Assembly (NCBI GenBank): GCA_012862575.1
Contig: BLSF01000010.1
Coordinates: 558,001 to 622,000, forward strand
DNA from: Parietichytrium sp. I65-24A
Lineage: Eukaryota > Sar > Bigyra > Thraustochytrida > Thraustochytriidae
Direction: 5' to 3'
DNA: 64,000 nucleotides
A model generated the notes under the pieces. It saw only the letters and a program-made list of their open reading frames with translations, did no database searches and had not been told where the DNA came from. Positions 1-10,914 of this stretch are shown piece by piece (the first letter of the stretch is position 1; every line of letters starts with the position of its first letter). A program made the position numbers and the translations under genes.

Positions 1-1928
1 TAATAATCGTCTCTCGGCCTCACGATTGATAAACAACGGCGTGGGACGACCTTTTCGAAGCTTTTCTTTCCTCAGCATTCTGCTCGATTAATTTCATTCA
101 ATTGAAACAAAGTCATCCAAAAAGATGATCTTGATCGAAGATATCCGCCTTTCAATGAACATGAAAAATAAACAAATAACAAAATGAAACGAAACAAGCA
201 AAGTACTTGAGACTCCTCTGAAAGGCTGTGTTGATGATCTTCGATAGCACTCACTCACGCATCCATCCATCGCCTCCATCTCTCGTTTCTTGTGAGGCGG
301 ATTCACGTCTTCCTCACACCTCACGGACCGACCTCGAATCTCCCTGGATCCCTGGACCCACAAAGTAAGGCAGACTAGCAGAGCAGCCTGGCAGCTGCGT
401 CCGCGAAAGGTCAAGGAAGACATAGGCCTCATTGGCCATGGACGAATGTGGCGAGCCGACTTGCCATTCCTGGCGTTTCGTGTATTGGAAGAGTTCGCGC
501 CATCGCCTTCACCTTGTACAAAGTCGTACGCAAACCTTCGCAAGGCGTAGAGGCAATAGAACCCGGACCCAGCCCGGATACAGTGTAGCTGGCCCATCTG
601 CCGGACTCTTGTGGACCGCCTTGTGTTCTTGTAGCTCGCTCTCCCTAGCTTGCTTTCATTCAGTGTACGCATGGTGCTCAAGCGCTTGAACAAAGAGCGA
701 ATGAAACTATTTGCAAGCATGATTTCGCAGTAGCAGACAGCGCCAATGTGAGTCGGGGACTCGACAGAGAAGAAGATGGCGACTTTTGGAACCACACCAC
801 CAGAGTGTTAAAGAAAGAAAGAATGAAATAAAGAAAAGGAGAAAGAATAAAGGATAGAAAGAAAAAATACTCGAGTTGTCGAACCAACCTTGTAGCCTTT
901 GGTTTACAGAGTGAATGAAACGAACCTAGTGCAGTGTCGCACCTTCGAAAAACAGAACCAAGATTTGGCAGAAGACAAAAAATGAAAGAGGCCAACTACC
1001 AGAGGTCATGATCACCGCCGAAAGGTGGCGATGACTTTGCGATTCAAAACGCATTGTTTCATTCACTTGGAAGAAACCAATCATAGCCGCAGAGAGATTT
1101 TTTGGATTACCAATGCTGCGATTGCTTGCCCAGCCAAGTCGAAGAAAGATGAATACAAGTGTGAGCATCGTCTCAGGTTTCTTCTTTGAGCAGAAATTGA
1201 AATTTGAACCCGTCCTTGGCTGCACTTGGTTCTCTGCCGTTGCTTCTGGGACAAGATGCGCACCATCCGCACCGTGAACAGCAACCACCAACAACAGAAA
1301 GAAAAAGGAAAAGAGGGAGAGAGAAATAGCCGAGAATAGTTACGCGCCAGTTCCGCCAGCACACGTATGCTAGCATCTCAATCTCAATCTCGGCTCGTAA
1401 AAAAAACACAAGCGACCAGCCGCACTTGTAGAAAAGCCCTACACTCCATTCGCGGCTGAAAGGGAGCCGCGGGTTAGAGTGAGTGAAATGTGAAATGAAA
1501 TGAACACTCCGCATACTCGGTGCATCGCTCCTCACTGTCGGTAAGACTGACAACATTCTCGATTCAAATCGCAGATGCTGTCAACTCGTCTCTGGTATGG
1601 ACCAGAGTGACTTTTGTACCGGCGGTGATCCACAGAGACCCGCTTGCCCTGCCTCACGCAAACTAACCTAGACACCAATCAACCAACCAACCAACTAATC
1701 AGCCAACCAGCAAGAAGGATCAGAGAATGCACGTCCACAGGTATCAGAGCCGCTCGATAATGGACACCACATATGCATACAAGTATTACCCGTCTGGCAC
1801 AGTCCAGTCACAAGTCTGTCTTCTTCCATACATCAGCAGCAGCTCGCCGCCGCGCGAGCAGCAGCAAAACCCAAACGCAGAGAGCCAAGCGCTAAAGTGG
1901 ACTTGAAAAGAACGAACAAAGAGTGAAA
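1..1928. other. Left-edge region with no supportable gene
   Basis: No open frame here has recognisable domains. The longest minus-strand frame would begin at an ATG at 720 and end at 94 (about 208 codons). It is rich in Arg and Ser, has no family signature and contains many rare-looking codons, so I do not call it. The final few hundred bases presumably hold the promoter and 5' leader of the lipase-like gene that starts at 1929. A CAAC/CAAT-rich stretch lies at about 1676-1712. Confidence 0.5.
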
Positions 1929-3146
1929 ATGTCTGTCGTCGTCGCCAACCCGGAATTTGTGGGCGAGTCCAAGCCGGACCCCGAGCCATTTCTCGCGCGC
2001 CATTCGAAGAAGCTCAAGATCCTCCTGAGCCTTGGAGTAGTAGCATGTGTTGGAGCAGCTGGGTTCGTCGCTGGCCAGATGAGTGCAGACACCGCAGGAA
2101 CCACCACCGAGACTAGCGAGACCGACACCACCGGAACCGACAATGCCGAGGCCACGCCAGTGTCGCAAGCCAAGGCTACCTTGAACTCGGCCGTCTTCGA
2201 CAGCAAGAACCCGGTGCTTGCCAACATCAGCATGTCTGACATCCAGACTGCCTTGGAAATCTACGCCGCGGACCCAAGCGCTTGGGACGACCAGTTCCTC
2301 ACTGCCGACATTATGGCTGCGTTCTACACCGTCCGCCAAGAGCAGGAGGAACACGTTGTCGCTCGCAGGCAGCTCCGAAGTGACTACAGGGACCTGATCG
2401 GAGAGTACGACATCCCTCTCGTCAACGCCGCTTGGGAGGCCCTCGAGGATGAGAGCTACAGCGGCGCGATCGTGGACAGTGATGATCGCGTGCAAGTCAG
2501 AAAGACCGACTCCACTTGCTACGTCATCGCCGAGGAGTCCAACTCGCTTTCGGACTGGTGGAAGAACCTCGACCTCGGCCAGGACGACATGTATTCTATC
2601 AACAAGTACAGCGTTCGCGAGGAGGCTTGTGGCTGTGAGAGCAAGTTCCTCTGGTGGTGCTCCAAGTACAAGGTCTGCAGCACCTACAAGCAGATCGGGG
2701 TCGGATACGACGGGTTCATCAAGACCTACAACAGAATGAAGAACAACGTGTGGAACAGAGTTCTCCAGGTGTGCGATTCCTCCTCCGACACCTTGGTCTT
2801 GGTCGGATTCAGCCGCGGTGGAGCTCTTGCAGCAGCCTTCGGCTACGCCGTGCAGCAGGAGAGCCTCTGGGACCTCTCCCGCGTCAAGATGGTCACCTTC
2901 GGCTCCCCTCGCGCCCTCAACGACGAGTCCAGCGACAAGGTTCACGGCAAGTTCACCACCTACCGCATCATCTACGAGGGTGACATGGTTCCAAGCATCC
3001 CATACGACTGGTGGGGCTTCAAGCACTTCGGAACCATGCGCTGCAAGGACTGCGGCTACCCAGAGGATCGCGACCGCCCATACGCATCCTGGAACGCGCT
3101 CGACCACGGAGGTTACTGCACCTACTTTGGGGATGCCAAGTGCTAA
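1929..3146 (+). CDS. Membrane-anchored class 3 lipase-like protein
   Basis: This is a predicted alpha/beta hydrolase of the fungal (class 3) lipase type, 405 residues. A short cytosolic N-terminus is followed by one hydrophobic segment at about residues 25-48, which would act as a signal anchor, then a Thr-rich stalk and a catalytic half. The nucleophile elbow is GFSRGG with Ser at 295. It is followed by the family-like GDMVPSIP segment supplying the Asp and by His in the GFKHFG and LDHGGY region. The C-terminal half is Cys-rich, which suits an extracytoplasmic, disulfide-bonded domain. An upstream GTG two codons earlier is in frame, but ATG at 1929 is the natural start. Codons strongly prefer C or G in third position, as in the ribosomal protein gene at 54265, suggesting high expression. 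The substrate cannot be told; a triacylglycerol or other acyl ester is inferred from the family only. Confidence 0.8.
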   Translation: MSVVVANPEFVGESKPDPEPFLARHSKKLKILLSLGVVACVGAAGFVAGQMSADTAGTTTETSETDTTGTDNAEATPVSQAKATLNSAVFDSKNPVLANISMSDIQTALEIYAADPSAWDDQFLTADIMAAFYTVRQEQEEHVVARRQLRSDYRDLIGEYDIPLVNAAWEALEDESYSGAIVDSDDRVQVRKTDSTCYVIAEESNSLSDWWKNLDLGQDDMYSINKYSVREEACGCESKFLWWCSKYKVCSTYKQIGVGYDGFIKTYNRMKNNVWNRVLQVCDSSSDTLVLVGFSRGGALAAAFGYAVQQESLWDLSRVKMVTFGSPRALNDESSDKVHGKFTTYRIIYEGDMVPSIPYDWWGFKHFGTMRCKDCGYPEDRDRPYASWNALDHGGYCTYFGDAKC

Positions 3147-4512
3147 ACTCTTCTGCTCCCCGAGACGATTCCCTACCGATGCTCTGCGCAACTCTTGTGT
3201 GCTTGTCCCTCTTAGCTCGCGGCGATCCTGTGTCTCCCGCCTGGAGCACAGCGTAGCCAATATGTATCACCACCGTGTCACCTCGTGCAGGGCATCTGCT
3301 CTTCATATTTATATCCTCATTCGTCGACTGTTTCGTTGTTTGCTACACGAGTTAACATTTTCCGATTCAATCCACTTTCTTATCCTTTCTTCCTCTCTTT
3401 GTCTGCGCACCGCAGCACTCCGCAACGCGAGCTGTTTTCTGTGACCGACCCTTCGTCTCTTTGCAGCCAATCTCTTTATTCATCGCGAGATTGAGGGTTT
3501 CGAAAGACTTTATTTCACTTCTTCATTCTGTGCGGTGGATAACAACGAACAGCCAAGCAAACGATTTATCTATCCCCCATTGCTTTCCCGCATCAAAGCA
3601 ACGCGCGCGAATGCGCCTTGACTCTCAACAGCCAGACAAACTCATTGCACGACATCCCTGACATGCCATGCACACTAAAGTGCGTACTCGCAAGGCGCAC
3701 GCTCACAAAGGAATGAGAGTCGACTCCAGAAACCTCGAAAGCCTCGAGCATTCACTGGTCTTGAAATTGTTTCATTGTTGAATTGTTGGGAATTGTCAGA
3801 AAGGAGTCAGAAGTCAGAATTCAGGTTTCCAAGCCAACTCGCACAACTCAGACAATACCAACATCACGTCAGAAAAACATTTCGCGCGATTCTTCACCTG
3901 CTAAACGTTTCGAATGATTGCCGCGTAAGAGCCCTCGCGATCTAGCTGAAACCTGACACCTTTGTACGCTATAAGTATGCCTTGGGAGCTCTTGGTCCCG
4001 CCGTAACCCGTCTATGACCCTCGAAGAATTCTCATTTCTGGTGAAATCAAAATTCGATCAAAACAGCAGTGTCCATCATTGACACAGACGAATGAAATCG
4101 AATGAACCGAGCGCTGGGAGAGCGGCAAGTTTACGGAGCGCCTCGGCCACCTTGAGCCTTGAACAATCTAAACTCGTTTTGTACCGTTTCTTGAGCTTGA
4201 GTTTGGAGAGCGAGGGATGTGCGGTAAGGGATGTGCGGTAGCATCAGGATTCAGGTTTTCGTAAAGGTGTGTCAGTCAGGGTTCAAGTTGTTTATCAAAG
4301 TACAGAAGATACCATGCACTCATGCAACTCATGCACTCACAGTCAGTGAATGGTGTCAGTCAGTCAGTCAGGTTGTCTTGCTGTTGGCTGTCTTGACTCG
4401 GCGATTGATCCGTGACGCCGACAGTCACGCAACGGGCGAGTCTCTGTCCAAGGGCCGCGAAACTTAGCTCGACAGCCGGCCCGAGGAGGTCTGGACGACC
4501 GACCAGTAGAGA
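3147..4512. other. Intergenic region between lipase-like and MFS genes
   Basis: No supportable gene. It holds the lipase 3' region and the promoter side of the transporter. Short GTCA/CAGT tandem repeats occur near 4352-4372, and there is an imperfect duplication of a GGGATGTGCGGTA motif near 4213-4240. Confidence 0.6.
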
Positions 4513-6021
4513 ATGAGGCTCTTCTGCGGCGGGGGCACTCCGAACAGGAATGTGCAACTGACGCTGCTATTCACGGCCGTCAACAGCATAAGCTACGGGA
4601 TATGGGGGTACGCGGTGCTCTCGGGTTTCTTGCAAGGCATGAAGGGAGGAGACAATACCAAGGTGGGCTATGCAGAAGGAGTGCAGGGCGCATTGCAAGC
4701 TTTTGCCGCTGTCCCGGCAGGGTTTGCGGCTGATAGCATGGGCAGGGAGGTGGTCATCAAGGCCAGCTCAATTCTTGGGTTTGTCGCGACCGCCGCGCTT
4801 ATGCTTACGCTCATCTTTGCAAAGGACTCGCCTTATCAGTTTGGCCTCATGTGCCTGAGTTTGGCAGCCTTTGGTTCTTTCCAAGGAGCGTCGACTGCTC
4901 CGCTGGAAGCTCTGTTTCACGATTCCATCGAATCTAGCGCTCGCGCCAGGGTGGCCACCACAAAGTACATCATCAGCATCGCTTGCAACGGCGCTGGGCC
5001 CCTTTTCTCTTTGATCCTTTTCCTAATTTTTGGCGACCACTGGAGCTTCAACTCACTCACAATGGTTATGATGGTCGGAGTCATGACCACCATCATTCCA
5101 GCCGGCGTTCTGTTCTTTCTTCGCGACTCTGACGCTTTAGGAGAGGAAAGCGAGCCCGCGGTCCAAGAGTCCCCGCGCCTTGATGCCAGGATGGACGCGC
5201 GAACGATTGCTCGAGACATTGAGGAGTATTATAATCGTATGGACTCGCTGGTTCAAGAGTACGAGCCTATCGACCTTGACGAAGAGCAGGCAGAGATTGC
5301 GGCCACGATGCCAATTGTAGTTCAGCCAACTGCCCCCTCTCCTGCAACTCCAGAGCCACCAGCCCCGTCTGCCGCAGCTCTGGAAGAGCCATTCCTTAGT
5401 ACAGCTGAAGCAGAATCGCGGCGGAGGAAAAAAGCACACCAGCTTTGGTGGATTCCCAGGCTGGTTGTCACCACCGACATGATCAGTGGACTTGCGAGTG
5501 GGATGACAATTCGATTCTTCCCTCTGTTCTTCAAGGACGAGAGCGGCCTCTCGCCGAGTGCTGTAAATCTCATCTTTGTCGTTTCCCCCATGCTCACAGT
5601 GCTTTTTGCTCAGCTCGCTTACAAGGCCAGTAAAACCCATGGCCGTGTAAAAGTGCCTTTGGTGACCAACACGCTTGGAGTATTTATGCTTTTTCTCATG
5701 TACGTCCTCGGTCAGATAAATGAGGAGAAGTATTGGCAAGACTGGAAGATCATCGTACCTATCTACCTGGTTCGCACGGCTCTCATGAACAGCACGCGAC
5801 CCCTTCGCAAAGCCCTTCTCATGGACTTTGTCGCAAAGGACAACCGTGGATTTGTCAACTCTTTGGAGTCCATTTCCGCATTTGGCTGGTCCGGATCAGC
5901 TGTAATCGGAGGTATCATCACCACTCAGTACGGGTACGGTGCCTCATTCGTTGTCACCGCAGCAGTCCAAGCCCTTGCATACATGGTGTATGCATGCCTT
6001 CTTTTCTTCGAAGTCAAATAA
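4513..6021 (+). CDS. Major facilitator superfamily transporter
   Basis: A 502-residue polytopic membrane protein with twelve predicted hydrophobic segments, six on each side of a long acidic, Pro/Ala-rich cytosolic loop at about residues 207-315. This is the usual two-bundle MFS plan. A motif-A-like sequence, AGFAADSMGREV, follows the second segment, as in the family's loop 2-3. The second half has a similar RTALMNSTRPLRKALL segment near helix 10. The start is the ATG at 4513, which places the first helix at about residues 16-40. The substrate cannot be inferred; the protein resembles generic eukaryotic MFS proteins more than any named sugar or drug transporter. The central loop contains a predicted helical stretch (ARDIEEYYNRMDSLVQEY) that could be regulatory. 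Confidence 0.85.
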   Translation: MRLFCGGGTPNRNVQLTLLFTAVNSISYGIWGYAVLSGFLQGMKGGDNTKVGYAEGVQGALQAFAAVPAGFAADSMGREVVIKASSILGFVATAALMLTLIFAKDSPYQFGLMCLSLAAFGSFQGASTAPLEALFHDSIESSARARVATTKYIISIACNGAGPLFSLILFLIFGDHWSFNSLTMVMMVGVMTTIIPAGVLFFLRDSDALGEESEPAVQESPRLDARMDARTIARDIEEYYNRMDSLVQEYEPIDLDEEQAEIAATMPIVVQPTAPSPATPEPPAPSAAALEEPFLSTAEAESRRRKKAHQLWWIPRLVVTTDMISGLASGMTIRFFPLFFKDESGLSPSAVNLIFVVSPMLTVLFAQLAYKASKTHGRVKVPLVTNTLGVFMLFLMYVLGQINEEKYWQDWKIIVPIYLVRTALMNSTRPLRKALLMDFVAKDNRGFVNSLESISAFGWSGSAVIGGIITTQYGYGASFVVTAAVQALAYMVYACLLFFEVK

Positions 6022-6778
6022 CCAATCATCAATCGATCAAACCTCATCTGAGCTTACTTAACCAAAATTCATTCAACTAATTAACTAATTAACACTAAGA
6101 CTAATCCTTAATACGTAGATGCATACATCACTAAGAGTACCTACCCTCCTTCGATAGAAGCTGACTGACCTACCACAGCTTCAACACTACATTACTCACC
6201 AGTAGCAAAACCCTATGGCGTTACTTTTCACTACCGGCACCAAACACTGCCATGGTATTCAGTGGCACGAGAGTAACAGTACCGCTTAATGAGCATTAGC
6301 CGCAGTACTCGAGTACTAGTATACCTCAGTATACCCGAAGCAGCCATTATACAACCCATCTACCAGTGCCACAATTAACTATAACTAACAATTGAGATTG
6401 TTTTGACTGTATTGTATTTTGAGATGATTGATAGTTTGATAGTTGATTGATTGAATGAAGAATGAAGGCAAAAAGAAAAGTGCGAAAGGAAAACAAAAAC
6501 TAAAGTGCGTGCATGTGATATAAGTTCTTGAGACATTGCGACCTGGAGACATTGGAAAGGAAAGAGAGGTTTCCATGCTCGAAGCTTCACATTGCGAGCC
6601 GGATTTGGTCGCGAAGGGTGGGCGAGAAGCAAAAGAATCGTGCGCGCTGGAGACGCAGAGAGGTTTGCAGACGCGGAACTGCAACGCAAGAGTTGGCGCA
6701 GCTTCTTCTTCTTCTTCTTCTTCTTCTTCTTCTTCTTCTTCTTCTTCTTTGGAGGCCGAAAGGAGATAGGCGGCGGCG
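6022..6778. other. Intergenic region with AT-rich short repeats
   Basis: No gene seen. The first part is rich in ATTAACTAA and AGTACTAGTATACC-like short motifs, and the last part holds a (CTT)16 tract just before the next gene. The open frames that cross the CTT tract encode only homopolymer runs. Confidence 0.6.
6702..6749 (+). repeat. (CTT)16 microsatellite in 5' leader
   Basis: Sixteen uninterrupted CTT units lie about 30 bases before the ATG of the hormone-sensitive-lipase homologue. They are probably within its 5' untranslated leader or core promoter. Confidence 0.95.
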
Positions 6779-8863
6779 ATGGACGATGCAGCAACGATCT
6801 GCTCCGATTCCGACTCGCAGAGAGGCGAGGATGAGGTGGAGCTGGAGCTGGAGAAAGAAGGCGATAGCACAGAGAGCGGGGGTGGCGCGGATGGCGATTT
6901 TTCGCAAGAGTACTCGGCGTTCGTCAGAAGCAATGTGGACCCGCAAGCGGCGAAACAAGCGCAGCAACTCTCTGAAACCCGAGCGGAACAAGCTGTTCAA
7001 GTGCTCCTGGGTGCCCCCGAAGAACCAAAGTTCCAAGGCAGAAGGAAAACTTCCTCTCATGTGTACATAAAACTAAGCTACGAGGAGGAGATCCGCGATG
7101 TTTGCGAGGATATTGACGATCTTTACGAGCAAATGGAAAGCCATCTGCGCGATTTGCAATTTGTACTCGCCCCCGGGGAACGGCGAAACCCAGGCAAAGC
7201 CATGGCTGAAATAGAAGACGCGTTTCGCGAGCTCGCAAGACAACTGAAGAATGTCCAATCAGAACTCTTTAACTCTCGGGCCTTCCTCATAGATGGCGGG
7301 GAATCGCATGCGTTCAAAATTGCTCTTATTCTGCAGTATGTTGCCGCGCTGGTCAACAATTCTCCACAGACTCTGCGCAGCGCGAGCAGAATTCAATTGG
7401 ACAGGTACAAAGGGCCCAAACACCTCATGGCTGTGAGTCAAGTGACAGAGGCCCTAAAAAAGAACCGCCGCACGAGCTGGCGAACCGCTGGGGACTTCAA
7501 AATGCTGAGCTCACGCTTGAATGGCGTCAGCGAAACGCTGGAAATGGTGCACCAAGGAAACTCTTGCGCACCTGACAACATAGTTCTGGAGCTTGCTGCC
7601 GGGAGGATCTCTGAGGAGTCGCTAGACTATGTAATCTTGGTGGACAACCTGTTTGACGAAGACAAGGCCAGAAAGAATCTGAAGACCTTTCAGAGCACTT
7701 TGATGATTGCGAACGCTTCCATGGAGTTGGCAGTGAAGCAAAATTCCTGGCTCGAGAAGGTGTCTACAGTGGCGTCTCATGGTTGTTATTACTGGTGCTG
7801 CTTTAGAGGCCGCGGCGAGCATCAGGGGGAAGTTTGTTATTCTGGCCCGCCGGAGAAAGTCATGGAGGAGACGCTACCTTTCGCAAAGTTCATGTGGAAT
7901 TTACCGGAAACTCGATTAGTCAAACGCTTTTATCGCCTTGGGCTTCCTCGAATACGCTACAGTTACTCATTTCGTATCAATGACCAGCTTCCTGCTCGCT
8001 TTATTTCGGATGTCGACCCAGGTGTTCTGCCCACTGACTTCACTCCTGCAAACCGCGACAAGGCCAAAAAGCAAAGGGCAATTTTGTTGCATTTTCATGG
8101 TGGAGGGTTCATTTCAATGAGTGCATTTTCGCACGAGAACTACACTCGTCATTGGGCCAAGAAATGCAAAATTCCCGTGGTTTCTGTAAACTATTCTCTG
8201 GCCCCAGAACATATGTTCCCCAAAGCAGTGGACGAGGCATTCGAAGCGTATAAATGGTGTGTCGAAGAGCTTGGGCCTCGCTACAAAACAACACGGATTC
8301 TTCTTGCCGGTGACTCTGCAGGTGGCACACTTTGTGCTGTTGTGGCAATCAGATGTATCAAGGAAAATTACCCCCCGCCTGCAGGCATTCTTTTTGTCTA
8401 TCCCGCGATGGATCTGAAGAGATACTTTACCCCTTCAATCCTGTGGACGCTGAGTGACAAAATGATCCCCTATTTATTTCTTCAATGCTGCCTCGCGGCG
8501 TATCTTGGAACCTCCGACACTGACGAACTTATCAAGGCCTGCGAAAACCCGTTAGCCTCGCCTGGATCTGTGGATGACGACAAGTTGGCAAAATTTCCAA
8601 GGTCGCACTTTGTGGCTGCCACAAAAGATCCTCTCTTTGACCGCACCCTACACTTTGCACACCGCATGTCCAAACTTGTAAAGCCGGGTATGGTTAAGGT
8701 ATCCATTGTGCCTATCATGATTCACGGATTTTTATCGCTCAACTGGCCTCTGGTTGGCGTTCCTGAGGTCAACAAGCTCATAGACCTTTGCGCAACGTAC
8801 TTGGACGAGCTTCTTGAACAGAGCGAAAAAAGTGATGCCGGTAGGGCCCTGACATTGACTTGA
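6779..8863 (+). CDS. Hormone-sensitive-lipase family acylglycerol/ester hydrolase
   Basis: A 694-residue cytosolic lipase with the two-part plan of hormone-sensitive lipase. An acidic N-terminal tail (to about residue 60) is followed by a helical HSL N-terminal-type region (about 95-390). The alpha/beta hydrolase core has the HSL-family oxyanion motif HGGG at about 440, the nucleophile elbow GDSAGG with Ser 513, the acid in DPLFD (Asp 617) and the catalytic His in HGFLSLN (His 649). Spacing and order fit the family. The likely role is intracellular hydrolysis of diacylglycerol or sterol esters on lipid droplets, which is inferred from the family. Its 3' end faces the minus-strand JHY-like gene with only 92 bases between stop codons. 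The start ATG lies directly after a CTT microsatellite. Confidence 0.9.
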   Translation: MDDAATICSDSDSQRGEDEVELELEKEGDSTESGGGADGDFSQEYSAFVRSNVDPQAAKQAQQLSETRAEQAVQVLLGAPEEPKFQGRRKTSSHVYIKLSYEEEIRDVCEDIDDLYEQMESHLRDLQFVLAPGERRNPGKAMAEIEDAFRELARQLKNVQSELFNSRAFLIDGGESHAFKIALILQYVAALVNNSPQTLRSASRIQLDRYKGPKHLMAVSQVTEALKKNRRTSWRTAGDFKMLSSRLNGVSETLEMVHQGNSCAPDNIVLELAAGRISEESLDYVILVDNLFDEDKARKNLKTFQSTLMIANASMELAVKQNSWLEKVSTVASHGCYYWCCFRGRGEHQGEVCYSGPPEKVMEETLPFAKFMWNLPETRLVKRFYRLGLPRIRYSYSFRINDQLPARFISDVDPGVLPTDFTPANRDKAKKQRAILLHFHGGGFISMSAFSHENYTRHWAKKCKIPVVSVNYSLAPEHMFPKAVDEAFEAYKWCVEELGPRYKTTRILLAGDSAGGTLCAVVAIRCIKENYPPPAGILFVYPAMDLKRYFTPSILWTLSDKMIPYLFLQCCLAAYLGTSDTDELIKACENPLASPGSVDDDKLAKFPRSHFVAATKDPLFDRTLHFAHRMSKLVKPGMVKVSIVPIMIHGFLSLNWPLVGVPEVNKLIDLCATYLDELLEQSEKSDAGRALTLT

Positions 8864-8955
8864 TCACCAAAACAATGCATGATCGATGAGAAACGCTGAC
8901 ACAAAAAGAGTGAACTCAATCTCAAAATGAACAAAATAGATATTTTACAAACGTC

Positions 8956-10485
8956 CTAGTGGCCAAATTCACGGAAAAGCCTGTCTACCTCTTCTTTGGC
9001 CCGCTCATGGTCCAGAGCCAGCTTCTCAAGCTCGGACAACGAATCACGAGATTTGGACTCCACATCCTCACCTCCATTTCTTGTGCTCTGCAAGTTAGCG
9101 TGCGATGACCGTACGCGAGGCCGTGGCACACTTTTGGAAAACTCCAAAGCCCTATGCCTAGCCGACTGCGAGACACGCTTTTGGCGCTCTTCCTGCTCTA
9201 CGTTCGCTGCGCTTCGGGTTCCCCTATAAACCTTTCGCCCGCCATAATTATACTGATTGAACTGCCCCGCCTCACTGGCATTATTGTTATTGGAGGCATT
9301 AATGATTCTCATCTTCTTTCCGTATTCCTTCATTTTCTGCTGCTTTTCGCGTTTCTCCTTCATTTCGTCCGTGTCCAAATCAGCTTGAAGTTTGCCCAGC
9401 TCATAATACTCTGTCGGTTTCTCTTTCAAATACTCCTTCATCGAGCACGGTTTGTAGTTGACGGGGCGATGCTTTTTGCTGTAAAAGAGTTGGTCTCGCT
9501 CCGTTTTAATCAATCTCTCGTTGATCTCTTCCTTGGTGGCAGCGGGTTTCTCGTCTGGTAAGTCCTCCGTCTGAGTTGGCGCCGGCGGCGACATTGGCCC
9601 AGCAGATTTGTTCCTCTGTGATCGCGTAGTATTTTGAGCTGACTTGTGTTGCATGCCTGAATAATCTGCCATACTACTCGCAGCTTGTTGTGCATTCAAG
9701 TAATTGTTTCGGGCAGCACCACCAAAAGCTTCGGGTCCCTGGCTCTCCATCTCGGCCAAGCCATTGTACATATCTTCTTGTTGCTGATATTGATGACCTT
9801 GCTGAGTATAAGTCGATCCGTAATGTGGTTCCGGAGCTCCATAATATTGGCTGTATGTATCCGCCGTCGAGCACACAGGCGCGTTTGCATAGTATGCCGA
9901 TGCGTACTGCTGTGGCTGAGCCTCGTGTTGATGTTGTTGCGGCGCAAGTTGAGCTGGGTGGCTGTAAGCAACCGAGTTTGGGGCACTATAGTGCTGCACC
10001 TGAATTGGCTGAGCTTGCAAAGAGGCAGGTTCGGCGTAGCCGCCTCTATGCCATCCGGCTGGATCTGTACCACCAAATTGTGCCGGCCGGCCTTGGTACT
10101 CATTGTATTGCGCGGTCTCTTGTACATGCTGCTGCTGTGTCTGCTGTTGATAATAGTTTTGATATGGCGATTGTTGCGACTGATAAGTTGCTTGATTGGG
10201 AGTGGCCTGCGGCTTAATCCCAGAGATAACCTGTCCAGCTGTTTGGAAACTGCTTGAAAAAGACTGAAAATGCGCACCAAGCTTGATAGTCCCTCCTCCT
10301 GCATACGCTTGTTTCTGCGACTCCTGTTCTCGCTGCTCCCTGCTGCCCCCAGCTCCACTCCCTTTGCTAGCGGCAATTTCGCCGCCCTTCTTGTTCGAGT
10401 GCAAGCGCACATACGACCCGTCACTGCCGGTTTTGAACCCTCGATTTCCAAACTTTTCCTGGAACGTGCTGCTCCGCTGGGCCAT
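8956..10485 (-). CDS. Gln/Tyr-rich JHY-like protein, possibly ciliary
   Basis: A 509-residue protein. The first ~60 residues are Gly/Lys-rich. About 95-290 is low-complexity Gln, Tyr, Ala and Ser. A more conserved, charged block at about 320-400 contains RPVNYKPCSMKEYLKEK and ELGKLQADLDTDEM. That block resembles the short Tyr-Lys-Pro ... Lys-Glu-Tyr segment of vertebrate JHY (C11orf63), a protein linked to ependymal cilia. The likeness comes from memory and is weak. A predicted coiled segment (EMKEKREKQQKMKEYGKKM) follows, and the C-terminus is an acidic amphipathic helix. If the assignment holds, the organism makes ciliated cells. The start ATG at 10485 has no upstream competitor. An alternative is an unrelated prion-like scaffold protein. 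Confidence 0.6.
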   Translation of the reverse strand: MAQRSSTFQEKFGNRGFKTGSDGSYVRLHSNKKGGEIAASKGSGAGGSREQREQESQKQAYAGGGTIKLGAHFQSFSSSFQTAGQVISGIKPQATPNQATYQSQQSPYQNYYQQQTQQQHVQETAQYNEYQGRPAQFGGTDPAGWHRGGYAEPASLQAQPIQVQHYSAPNSVAYSHPAQLAPQQHQHEAQPQQYASAYYANAPVCSTADTYSQYYGAPEPHYGSTYTQQGHQYQQQEDMYNGLAEMESQGPEAFGGAARNNYLNAQQAASSMADYSGMQHKSAQNTTRSQRNKSAGPMSPPAPTQTEDLPDEKPAATKEEINERLIKTERDQLFYSKKHRPVNYKPCSMKEYLKEKPTEYYELGKLQADLDTDEMKEKREKQQKMKEYGKKMRIINASNNNNASEAGQFNQYNYGGRKVYRGTRSAANVEQEERQKRVSQSARHRALEFSKSVPRPRVRSSHANLQSTRNGGEDVESKSRDSLSELEKLALDHERAKEEVDRLFREFGH

Positions 10486-10914
10486 TTTACGCTCCGGTCG
10501 GCCGCGTCTTTCGCGCCTCTCTCAGCTTATCGGCTTATCAGCTGTCGCAATTGTGCGTCGGCGCCTGACGACCGCCGCTGCTTCACTGCCCGAGGGATCA
10601 CTAGCACCGTGACGTGCGAGTCTGAGCGTGGCAACTAACAAACGATTATGTAGGCACGGCGAGGATGGTAACCTGTGAGCCTCTTTCACAGTCAATACTT
10701 GCTCCGAGGCCTGCGTTTCATAAGCTCAAGCAAGGCCAATTACAACTAACACCTGCCTTGGTGGCCATCGAAGACGAACAATTCTTTTTCAAAGAAACTG
10801 AATTGAACTTGAGTTACTTGTGCATTCTCTCATGTCGAAGTTTCTCACTCTACACTAGCTTGTCTTGACCACAATCGCAAGTGCCACGACATGTACAAAT
10901 GCGGCCACGCAAGA

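Noticed and set aside
94-720. Minus-strand ATG frame near the left edge (about 208 codons)
   Set aside because: No domain, Ser/Arg-rich, no conserved motif and atypical codons. Kept as unannotated spacer.
1833-3260. Long minus-strand open frame (475 codons) antisense to the lipase-like gene
   Set aside because: It is a by-product of the strong codon bias of the plus-strand gene. Its peptide has no family and is rich in Val/Ala/Leu/Gly patterns typical of antisense reading.
6528-7070. Frames through the (CTT)16 tract upstream of the lipase gene
   Set aside because: They consist of homopolymeric Leu, Ser, Phe or Glu/Lys runs with no other support.
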